Position numbers and translations under genes: made by a program
NCBI RefSeq assembly: GCF_900102855.1
Contig: NZ_FMWD01000008.1
Coordinates: forward strand, 117,118 to 181,117
From: Thiohalomonas denitrificans
GTDB taxonomy: Bacteria > Pseudomonadota > Gammaproteobacteria > Thiohalomonadales > Thiohalomonadaceae
Reading direction: 5' to 3'
DNA length: 64,000 bases
Notes under the pieces: generated by a model
Databases searched by the model: none
Told to the model about the DNA's origin: nothing
What the model saw: only the letters and a program-made list of their open reading frames with translations
In this document: positions 45,349 through 53,240 of the stretch, in pieces
Position numbering within the stretch: position 1 is the first letter of the stretch
Layout: every line of letters begins with the position of its first letter

Positions 45349-45940
45349 CTAAATAGAAGCGGGCCTCAACACAGTTCGCCATCTGCTACAGTACCGCTTC
45401 GTTCCGCATTGTGCGTCGGCTGGAACCGTATCGCTATCGCTTTGACGTGTCTGGCGCTTCCCTCGCCGCCACTCCCACGGCTTTACCTGTTTCGCCTCTG
45501 ACAAGCCCCATAGGCCGCGCTCGGCCTCTTTCGCCCGCTTCTCCAAATCCAAAAGAGAGCGGTCTCGCACATAGCGGCGGTAGACCCATGCATGCCCCTG
45601 GCGAACCATTTCGGCGTTTACGTCCAATCCATCGACGTAAACACGGCCCACGATGCGGCCGTAGCGGTCCACGTCCTGTTGCTCGACTCTGGCGGTCTTG
45701 CCAAAGGCGAGCGTCGATAGAGCCTGTTTGGCGCGCTTTCCCCACTGTTGCCCCCTCTCCGGGGTATCAATCTCGCCGAGACGGATTTTTTGTTTGCTTG
45801 TTTTCGGCGGTGAGAAGCGTAAGGGTATCGCCATCGGCGATCTTAACGACACCGCCCGTCAGGTCGGGTTCGCCAAGGACAGCCAAAGGAAGTAGGAGAA
45901 GTAAAACAGTAAGACAATGCCCGGCATCGATCAGTAACAC
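45349..45940 (-). pseudogene. Thermonuclease (SNase-like) gene split by a frameshift
   Basis: Two frames are needed. The first, from about GTG 45940, encodes a signal peptide (LTVLLLLLPLAVLG) and VVKIADGDTLTLL. The second continues with IRLGEIDTPE, then the VDRYGRIVGRVYV and GHAWVYRRY motifs, ending at 45349. Both catalytic arginines and the acidic residues of staphylococcal nuclease-type enzymes remain. The switch is at a run of six A on the minus strand (plus strand T6 at 45786-45791); five A would restore one frame. It may be a true mutation, slippage, or a sequencing error. Intact, this would be a secreted nuclease. Confidence 0.75.
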
Positions 45941-46229
45941 TCCTGCGTGTAGACCCGCGAGGCTGAGGAAGTTGGCTCCTAAAAAAAACAGCCGAACCCC
46001 TTGGGGTTGCCATGGTAACAGCGGGAACACTTTGGGTCAGGGCTGTAGGGAATGTCCTACAACGGGAAGAGCGGAAGACTGACAGACGCCATTTGCCGCT
46101 TTTTGGCATACTGAGGGTCTTCGCAGGAGAAAACCGAAAAGGAGGCCGGTAGGCATGGACAGGCGACTCGATAACCTCACCCCGCCCGCCTGAAACGGAA
46201 TGCCGAAGCAGAAAGAGACAAGTGGCCAG

Positions 46230-46904
46230 CTAAACAAGAGGGCCTACTTGGGCAATCACGTCACTTCCTTTGTTCTGCGGCTTGTTGACCGACGTGGAAA
46301 CGGGAAAGCACTCCATTTCGCTAGCGTTGTACGGAACAAGGTAGTCCTGAAGAGTTTTAATGTCGGCAAGTGGGTCCAGCCACTCCTGGTGGTGCTCGGG
46401 CGGCAAGATAGCCGGCATCCGGTTGTGAATATGGGCGGCGAGCGCATTGGGCTCGGTAATGATAATCGTGAAGGTCTCGAGGATTTGTCCCTGGCCCCGC
46501 CATCGGCTCCCAGACCGGCGAAAAACATCGGCTCGCCATTGGTCAGCCGGAAGTAGTACGGCTGCTTGCGCCCATTCTCCGTCCGCCACTCGAAGAAGCC
46601 GTCCGCCGGCACCAGGCAACGACTTGCCCGGAAGACGTAAGGGTTTCTCAGCTACGGTTTCCGCCCGGGCGTTGATGGGGAACGGTCCTTTGCTCGGGTC
46701 CTTTGACCAGTGCGGCACCAGTCCCGAGTGAAGGGTCACCAACTCAGGCTCGTTTTCGTACTCGCTCCAGCGGGCGACCAAGGGCGTTTCCGAGGGGGCG
46801 ACGTTGTATCGGGCCATGAGGTCGCCGTACTGGCGGTTCCCGGGCAGTCCCAGTCGGACGGCATACTCGGCCGTCCGGCGATGTTGGTCAAAGCGGCCGC
46901 GCAT
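46230..46904 (-). pseudogene. SRAP (YedK/HMCES-like) gene, degenerate
   Basis: The frame from ATG 46904 starts MRGRF where SRAP proteins have MCGRF; the catalytic Cys2 that links to abasic sites is Arg (TGC to CGC). ARYNVAPSETPLV, INARAETVAEKP and FTIIITEPNALAAHIHNRMPAIL are family motifs, but the middle, including VPADGFFEWRTENGRKQPYYF, sits in another frame (46256-46612), with a short third-frame piece near 46490. At least two frameshifts, one near 46640 and one or two near 46490, break the gene. It is therefore inactive in two ways. Confidence 0.85.
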
Positions 46905-47371
46905 AGTGGTGTTCCCTTCGATGATGATCGAAACGATCTTAGATCGTAACCCGGTTGCTCGCATTTGACCCAACGCCGACAGCGGTGCCTAGGTGAATAG
47001 AGGCTGTTCCGCTTGGCCATGATGCTTTCGAGGCTCTGCTCTTGGACTGCTTCGAAGAGTGTCGTTCCTGATCGAAGTGGCCGGAAAAGGGAAGGTCGGT
47101 ATAGCGGGGGACAGCTGCAGCAACGTCGGCCGCCACTCTGCCATGTGAACTCCACCAGGTTCGGTCGCGAATGGACAAGCCGTCTGCCAAATGGGTGGTG
47201 CCGATCGGCTGTGATTAGGGATGACGCACCACCACCGAGCCAGCACAGGTGCCTAATTGGAAGCAGGTGGTAGACGTGTGGTATCGGTATACCGCGCAAC
47301 GCAAGCAGAACGCCCGCGCTGGATATGGCATAGAGCTGTCTCCCTCGCATATGCAAAGGAGGCTTCAAGGA
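46905..47371. other. Gap without recognised feature
   Basis: 467 bases between the SRAP remnant and the ChaN-like gene. I see no convincing gene, RNA or repeat; short open frames here lack codon bias and ribosome sites. Confidence 0.4.
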
Positions 47372-48157
47372 ATGAACCGTATGGAAGTTCTGGTCGCCGC
47401 CTGTGCGCTATGGCTGTGGTCGGCCAACTCGGCTGCACATAGCGACCTCCTCGCCTTTCCCCAGCCGTTGCTCCGCCTTCTACAGCCGTCCACCGTCGTC
47501 GTGCTCGGCGAGAAACATCGCCAGCCCGAATCCCCGCAGTTCGTCACCCGCCTCGCCGAAGCCTATCTCCACCAGGGCGGCTGTCTCGCGGTGGCCCTGG
47601 AGATCACGTCCGACCAGCAACCGACGTTGGAACGCGTCTTGGCCGGTGAACTGCCGGTGGGGTCGATTCAGGTGTTCCAGGGCATCGACCACCCACCGTA
47701 TCGGATAATGATTGAGAGACTGGCCAATTTGATGCAAGCGGGGCACTGTCTGACGGTGCACGCCATCGATGAGCCGACTAACGAGAAAGGCTCTCGGGAT
47801 GCGTGGATGGCACGAGCGGTAGAGGGCCTGCTAACTGAGCAACGGGCCGTGCTTGCCCTGATTGGGAATTTACATGCCGTAAAAACAGTTCATTGGGAAC
47901 CGACGGTGCTCAAACCGAAGCGTTTTCTAGCCGAGCACCTCGTCGATGCTGGACTGGTCGTCGTCAGTGTCATGCAAAGCTGGCCAGAAGCAGCCAGCTC
48001 AACACCGCTACGTGCCACGCTGGTACCTGCTGGGGCGCCGGCAGGTATCACTGCGGTGAGTCGGATCACGGGTATTCTTGCTGCTTATCCGCCCAAGACA
48101 CCAGAGGATGTCACCGACTGGGTAATCACTTGGACAACTGAAGCGGGTTTCCGGTAA
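47372..48157 (+). CDS. ChaN-like secreted protein (EreA/ChaN fold)
   Basis: About 261 residues from ATG 47372, where CAAGGA provides a ribosome site; longer in-frame starts exist at 47249 and 47351 but place the signal peptide internally. The signal peptide is MNRMEVLVAACALWLWSANSA. The mature part has VVVLGEKHRQPESPQF, the Glu-x-His motif of the ChaN/haem-binding and erythromycin-esterase-like fold, and later LIGNLHAVK. ChaN proteins bind haem and are linked to iron uptake; this copy is not a lipoprotein. It sits between decayed genes. Confidence 0.65.
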   Translation: MNRMEVLVAACALWLWSANSAAHSDLLAFPQPLLRLLQPSTVVVLGEKHRQPESPQFVTRLAEAYLHQGGCLAVALEITSDQQPTLERVLAGELPVGSIQVFQGIDHPPYRIMIERLANLMQAGHCLTVHAIDEPTNEKGSRDAWMARAVEGLLTEQRAVLALIGNLHAVKTVHWEPTVLKPKRFLAEHLVDAGLVVVSVMQSWPEAASSTPLRATLVPAGAPAGITAVSRITGILAAYPPKTPEDVTDWVITWTTEAGFR

Positions 48158-48462
48158 ACGATCTTTTGCGCGCAGACGGGGCAATATCGGCCAGAAGCGG
48201 TCAGTACCCTCGACCGACTTCTTGCCCTTCGGCTTAAGAGCCGATCCGGCATGAGTTCCGGATCTGAGCCCCATCGATATGTATGCCTGCACAACCGTAA
48301 GCATTGAATCAGCACCTTCCACTGAAACACCAACTGACACCCAAAAGGTGGCGCAAGTGGCCGAACGCAACACGGCGTACCCCTAATGGGTGGCTATGGT
48401 TGCTTATAGGCTTCTTTTCTTGGTATTCTCTATATCCCTGGAAGGTTCCGGAGAGGTGCATA
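48158..48462. other. Gap with CGGCCAGAAGCGGTC repeat copy
   Basis: 305 bases. A CGGCCAGAAGCGGTC sequence lies at 48188-48202; the same word recurs exactly at 50457-50471 and in degenerate form at 59880-59894 and near 61722. Nothing else is recognised. Confidence 0.5.
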
Positions 48463-48894
48463 GTGTCAGAGAAGCACTCACTACTGTTTGTCCCCGCTGT
48501 GGAAGAGGCTCGTGCCCTATATGAAGCAGCACCAGTCGACCGCCATTTCCGACACCAGCGTCATAACGAAAGGCTATTAGGGCTTGTGATCTTAGATGGC
48601 AACCGCGCGGGAGCCCTCATCGAATATTCGCAGTTTCAGCACATAGATGAACCAGCAAAGCTGTATTTTGCGGTCAACCCGGAAGGAAAATTGGAGCTGA
48701 ACAACGAGCAAGTTGAACTTGCTATTAACCAGATGTACGAGCGCGGCCAAACAGTAAGAAAGCGAAACCTGTCAATGACAGATTCTGACCACAAGTTTCT
48801 AACCAAGTTAGGGTCAGGTAATGCAAGCGCCGGATTGCGTGTGGCTGTCGAGATAGTAAAAACCTCAAAGTCACAGTATCCAGCGTTTTGGTGA
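48463..48894 (+). CDS. Hypothetical protein
   Basis: 143 residues from GTG 48463, chosen because GGAGAGG lies 7 bases ahead; the frame is open upstream to ATG 48304, but that extension reads like non-coding DNA. The product is a soluble alpha/beta protein (SLLFVPAVEEARALYEAAP, LVILDGNRAGALIEYSQF) with no family I recognise. It precedes the glycine/alanine-rich protein gene by 30 bases in the same direction and may be its partner, for example an immunity or regulatory protein. Confidence 0.55.
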   Translation: MSEKHSLLFVPAVEEARALYEAAPVDRHFRHQRHNERLLGLVILDGNRAGALIEYSQFQHIDEPAKLYFAVNPEGKLELNNEQVELAINQMYERGQTVRKRNLSMTDSDHKFLTKLGSGNASAGLRVAVEIVKTSKSQYPAFW

Positions 48895-48924
48895 AATGTG
48901 GCCCATCACCATGGGGAAAAATAA

Positions 48925-49560
48925 ATGAGCGAACACAAAGAAGTGAGCATTACCCTGGTAAGAAAAAGAGCACCCCATAAATCCGTTACTGTTGTCATAC
49001 GAAAAAAACCGCCGAAAAAGATGGTCTCACCAGCCCGACAAATGTCGAATCCACCACTGCCTCCCGCCGCAATGGAAGGAAGTGACACTTCCAAAGTATT
49101 TGTCGCGACGACTAGTGGGGGGGCCGCGGGAGCCGCCGGTTCGCTAGCTTCGATTTCGATACTGGGGCCAGTCGCCGGAATGTCGGCGTCTGGAATGACC
49201 TCCGGCCTAGCTGCCCTCGGAAGTGTTGTTGGTGGCGGCATGGCTGCGGGAATCGGTGTGGCGGCGGTTCCTGTTTTGGCACTTGGGGCTGCCGGTGCTG
49301 CATTGGCGAGCGACGATATCGGAGCAGATGAGGCGGCCGCCGCAGGAGTCGGTGGTGCCGTTGGTATTGCAGGTTCTGTCGCAACGGTTTCAACAGCCGG
49401 TAGTATTAGTGGCCTTTCGGCAGCTGGAATCACTTCGGGATTGACGGCAATTGGCGGCGCTGTAGGGGGCGGTATGGCAACCGGAGTCGTGGTTACGTGC
49501 GGGGCGCCTTTGGCAGCAGCAGGGGCGGTATACGGTTTGTACAAATGGTTAACAGATTGA
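48925..49560 (+). CDS. Gly/Ala-rich duplicated hydrophobic protein, possible membrane effector
   Basis: 211 residues. A basic, Pro-rich 50-residue N-terminus precedes two similar hydrophobic halves. The first holds GPVAGMSASGMTSGLAALGSVVGGGMAAG and the second GSISGLSAAGITSGLTAIGGAVGGGMATG. The halves are rich in Gly, Ala and Ser with helix-forming small residues, as in membrane-inserting toxins or pore-forming effectors. The C-terminus (APLAAAGAVYGLYKWL) is another hydrophobic helix. No enzyme motif is present. Location in an accessory region next to defence genes supports, but does not prove, an effector role. Confidence 0.6.
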   Translation: MSEHKEVSITLVRKRAPHKSVTVVIRKKPPKKMVSPARQMSNPPLPPAAMEGSDTSKVFVATTSGGAAGAAGSLASISILGPVAGMSASGMTSGLAALGSVVGGGMAAGIGVAAVPVLALGAAGAALASDDIGADEAAAAGVGGAVGIAGSVATVSTAGSISGLSAAGITSGLTAIGGAVGGGMATGVVVTCGAPLAAAGAVYGLYKWLTD

Positions 49561-49921
49561 GAAATCACTTTTCCAATGTGAGCCAAAGCGGGAGGGATGC
49601 GCCTCCAGCAGGAGGGGCGAGTTAATAGGAGCCGAAGCATGCCAGTGCTGTTGCAGACGCAAAGTTGGCGGATTCGCATGTTTTGACGATAAAGGAGGGA
49701 GTTGGGAGCGAAGAACCTTAAAGATTCGTCGACACCACTGAAGCTCCGTCGTTCCCGCTGGAGCACCTTAGTGACTGCTGGCGAGCAACCGAAGTTTCGC
49801 AGCTAACCCGTAGCTGCTTAACCCGTATTACAGTCGTTTTTTTCACTAGTTGGAGAATCCGCAGGTTGGTGGCGAAGTGTGGGGTGTGATGGCGGCAGCA
49901 ATAACGATCGGAGGACAGGCG
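49561..49921. other. Gap without recognised feature
   Basis: 361 bases following the Gly/Ala-rich gene. Apart from the ribosome site of the next small gene (CGGAGGA at about 49909-49915) nothing is recognised. Confidence 0.4.
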
Positions 49922-50164
49922 ATGGATACAAAAGCGGATCGGTGGCGCGCCCGCGGTAGCATCATAACGGTGGCGCTCAGTGCTGGGCAGCATCGGATAA
50001 CTGAGGCGCTTAGGACCAAGGGGGTAACCGAGCAAATGCTCCAGCCTCAAACCTACGACCGGGTGTATACCGTTTACCTCGAAGCAGACCCGGACAAACT
50101 AAAGAATACAGGTTCGGTATGGGTCTTTCCGAAGAGCGGCAAGGGGCTGAAGGGGCCAAGTTGA
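49922..50164 (+). CDS. Small hypothetical protein
   Basis: 80 residues from ATG 49922, seven bases after a strong GGAGGA site. The sequence is soluble and mixed (SIITVALSAGQHRITEALR, VYTVYLEADPDKL) with no recognised domain. The ribosome site and the coherent composition favour a real gene. Confidence 0.45.
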   Translation: MDTKADRWRARGSIITVALSAGQHRITEALRTKGVTEQMLQPQTYDRVYTVYLEADPDKLKNTGSVWVFPKSGKGLKGPS

Positions 50165-51108
50165 GATCTTTTTATGAATTGTACAGTAACTAGCGCGGTT
50201 GTCATTATGCCCTCATACTGAGTCCGAGTAGCTGAGTATCTGATAGTTGCCGCTGGTCTGATATTTTTCAGTAAGCCATCTTGGCGAGCCATAACCCGAA
50301 GGTCCGCAAGGGTCGTTCGCCGCCAATGCCTCTTGGATTCCCGCCTTCGCGGAGAATGACCGGTGAGTCGAGTGCGGCCATGGGGTTCTGGATTCCCGCT
50401 GTCGCGGGAATGACGGCTCAGGGTCGGTTTCAGCCAAATCTCGGAAGGAGCAAAACCGGCCAGAAGCGGTCGTTGACAACAGACCGTGTCGGTGACCGCT
50501 TGATATGGGTTTGCTGACGCTCGTCTGGGTTTGAGCGTCGGCAACTACTGACTCAGAGTTGGCGCCCCGGGATTCGCCTGCTTCGCCCAGTCAGCCGCAG
50601 CAACGAAGAAGATAAGTATGTCCCCGGAACTCCCCGCTCCCCCGCCGGCATGACCGACCCGTACTGCGGATTGTCGTCTTCGAACAATAGAGCGGTCGAA
50701 ACTGGTCGATATCCGAGACATCGAATACCTCGGTGAAGTGCTGAAGCAGGTCACGATCAGGAAACAGGCCGCTGCCAGTTCGTAACGTTATGGGCGTCCT
50801 GGCCGTCCAGCGGTTTGAACTTGCGCACCACCGTGATCATGTCGCGCACGCCCTTGTAGGTCTCACGTCGGTTCCCGTTGGGATCGATCAGCGTGGTATT
50901 GAAGCGCGGTCCCGCGTCAACCATGCCGAAGCCGATGTGCGTTATGGGTGCCCCAGCTTTTCCCTGAATCACGCCGATTCCGCGTGTATGCCGACCCAAA
51001 CCCGCCGGTCTCCTCAAACTCTCGCCGAATCTGCTCAATGAACCACAAGTCACGCACCCTGGCGCCAGAGCCATTCCTACCGGTGGGAGACTTTTTGTCA
51101 GAGCCGTA
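50165..51108. other. Gene-poor region with REP copies and a decayed frame
   Basis: 944 bases. Two GTCATTCCCGCG-type repeats lie at 50335-50360 and 50390-50415, and a CGGCCAGAAGCGGTC word at 50457-50471. On the minus strand, 50757-50960 encodes a coherent stretch (HIGFGMVDAGPRFNTTLIDPNG, then VRDMITVVRKFKPLDGQDAH), and upstream a neighbouring frame gives RDLWFIEQIRREFEETGGF. This looks like a frameshifted gene remnant of unknown family. It lies just downstream of the MORC/Z1 operon. Confidence 0.4.
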
Positions 51109-53232
51109 TCAGTCCGGCTCGATCCCTAAGATTAGGTCGTGAATCTCCTGCTCTCTTCGAGCTTTGTAGCCCTCTGCAACGGAGACGATGTCCGCACCGG
51201 GCGCGAATTTTATCGCAGAAGCCAAGGCCGCGATCGCCCCCTCTACGTCGAGGGACATTTCAGCGCCGACGAGCCGTAGCGCTTGCGCCATCTTGCCGGC
51301 GGGCGTGGCCGGAAGCTGCTCGACGTCGAAGGTTCCGTCAGCCTTAAAAACGAGAAAAATCTCGTCACCAATTCCGAGGTCCATGTCCTCAAGGAAGCGT
51401 TTGATGCTGCCGAACGTCGGTTGGTGGTTCTTGTAGGAGAACTTTTGGTATCCCAGCCGGGAGGGGAGTTCAGCGTGCTCCCCTGGTGCCATCCGAAGGA
51501 TGGTCGACAAGGCCGTCGATGCAGGCCAGCCGCTTCCGCGAAGGTGGTCGAACGTGACTGTTGTCCGGTAAAGCCAGTCGTCATTTCGCCGGTAGTAGCA
51601 CTGCACCTTCGCGGGGTTTTTTCCCGCGCCGGCCAGCTGGCCTTTGTCGTGGCGGATGATACCATTCATTACTTGGAACGGTTTGCTTCCGGCGTAGACG
51701 GCGACGGAGTTAGCCGAGACCCCGAATCGATCAACGAGGGACTCGACTACCGATGCCATAGGTAGCTCGCCTTCGGCTTCCCCTAACAGCTTGGCGATCT
51801 CGCCGCGAATGTTGGTGTAGCCCTCCATGCCCCATTCTGCGAGGGCGAAGTGCTCGCGGTTGACCTTGGTGAAGGTTGGATCTGTGCTGAGCTGGTTTCG
51901 TAGACTGCCGGGAGCGCCCCGGCCGACCCTCTGATGAAGCTCGTCGAAGATGAGAGGCGCGCCTTCGATCGAGAGGATGGCTGCTGCCATATCATTAAGG
52001 GACGCCGTTCTCACCAAAACGAACTGGTCCCGGACCTCGTAGCCGAGGTATACCAGCCAGTCCTTAAGCCAGGGCAGGGAGCCCGCGTCGTTGGTGAGTG
52101 TCACATCAGCAAGTCGCACGACGCCGTAGGGGTCTGCCAGTTCGTCTAGGACGACGCCTGTGGCTAAGCGTGCTGCTTCGAAGCTGGGCTCAGCGCACCA
52201 GCCGTCGGCAATCTCATAGGCGTCATCAAGGACATCGATGATTCTCCAAGCGGGCTGACCGACTGTCACAACTTCCAGTGCCAACGCCGGCACGTCAGTG
52301 AGCAGCTCTTCGAGCGGGCGGATCCCGCGAATCTGTGTCCGAACGAGGCGGGCAACTTGGCCGACGGGATTGTCACCGGTGACGAAGTCGTTGAGCTTGG
52401 CACGGGCCTCGACTTCGAGTTGTCTTATGCGCTCCCGAGTGACGCCGAACTCCTGCCCCATTTCTTCGAGTGTCTTCGATTTCCACGCGAAGAGCCGCTT
52501 CGCGAGGATTGCTTGGTATCGCTCGCCCAGCCTGGAGATCGCGACGTCCAGTTGATCGGCGACGTTGGCGGATCTGGTTGGCCGAATATCATCGGCATGC
52601 AGATCCAGCAGGCGCTTGCGCGCTCCTACCACCGCCTCAGGCGCGCCCAACGCTAGCTCAGAAAGTACTCCGCGGTCACCGTGTCCGAGGGTGTGATTCC
52701 AGCCGGCCAGGGTTTCCAAGTCCTGCAATAGCCCACCGAACCATGGGTTGGGCGCCTCGACTGCGTCATCCTCATTGAAAAACGCTCCCTCGCGAACTGA
52801 GGTCTCGTACTGCGAGGACGAGACCTCAACCAACTCTCGAAGGATGGCGATCACGGTTCCAACGCCAGCGTTGCGGAAGGCGAAGAGGCCCTCCACCGGA
52901 AGCCGCGCGATGTCCGCACCGGTATGGATCTGCTCCCGATATAGCACATTCTTGGCCCGAACGGGCAGGTCCAGTTTGGCTAGCTCAACTTCGCTCCGGA
53001 GACCAGGGAAGGCGTCGCCGATCGTCCACTTCCCTAGCCGGTCGATGGCGAGCGAGACGATGTTGCCGACGGCCGTCTTGCGAGCAGCCGCATCTGCGGT
53101 ATCAATCGCCCAGTCCCACCACTTGCCCTGCTCCCACGACTCATTGACGGCTTTGCCTGGGATCCATGGGAATGCATCCGCCCAGCTCCGTGGTCTGAGA
53201 TCCAAGAACTCGATTTCGGAGTCGTTCACCAT
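51109..53232 (-). CDS. Sigma-region-4 / HARE-like DNA-binding protein of MORC-Z1 operon
   Basis: 707 residues, last gene of a five-gene minus-strand operon and 8 bases after the Z1 gene. Residues about 88-135 resemble the RNA polymerase alpha C-terminal HhH domain (VRAKNVLYREQIHTGADIARL). Residues 233-283 are a sigma-70 region 4 (HTH TLEEMGQEFGVTRERIRQLE at 254-273). About 408-465 and 470-530 look like HARE-HTH/winged-helix repeats (GAPLIFDELHQRVG, FTKVNREHFALAEWG), which are proposed to sense DNA or its modifications. No core sigma regions 2 or 3 are present, so it is not a complete sigma factor. Its role is probably DNA recognition in the defence operon or its regulation. Confidence 0.78.
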   Translation of the reverse strand: MVNDSEIEFLDLRPRSWADAFPWIPGKAVNESWEQGKWWDWAIDTADAAARKTAVGNIVSLAIDRLGKWTIGDAFPGLRSEVELAKLDLPVRAKNVLYREQIHTGADIARLPVEGLFAFRNAGVGTVIAILRELVEVSSSQYETSVREGAFFNEDDAVEAPNPWFGGLLQDLETLAGWNHTLGHGDRGVLSELALGAPEAVVGARKRLLDLHADDIRPTRSANVADQLDVAISRLGERYQAILAKRLFAWKSKTLEEMGQEFGVTRERIRQLEVEARAKLNDFVTGDNPVGQVARLVRTQIRGIRPLEELLTDVPALALEVVTVGQPAWRIIDVLDDAYEIADGWCAEPSFEAARLATGVVLDELADPYGVVRLADVTLTNDAGSLPWLKDWLVYLGYEVRDQFVLVRTASLNDMAAAILSIEGAPLIFDELHQRVGRGAPGSLRNQLSTDPTFTKVNREHFALAEWGMEGYTNIRGEIAKLLGEAEGELPMASVVESLVDRFGVSANSVAVYAGSKPFQVMNGIIRHDKGQLAGAGKNPAKVQCYYRRNDDWLYRTTVTFDHLRGSGWPASTALSTILRMAPGEHAELPSRLGYQKFSYKNHQPTFGSIKRFLEDMDLGIGDEIFLVFKADGTFDVEQLPATPAGKMAQALRLVGAEMSLDVEGAIAALASAIKFAPGADIVSVAEGYKARREQEIHDLILGIEPD

Positions 53233-53240
53233 GTCGGCAC

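Noticed and set aside
51109..53232. A true sigma factor
   Set aside because: Only region 4 is recognisable; regions 2 and 3 needed for -10 recognition and core binding are absent and the protein is in a nuclease operon.
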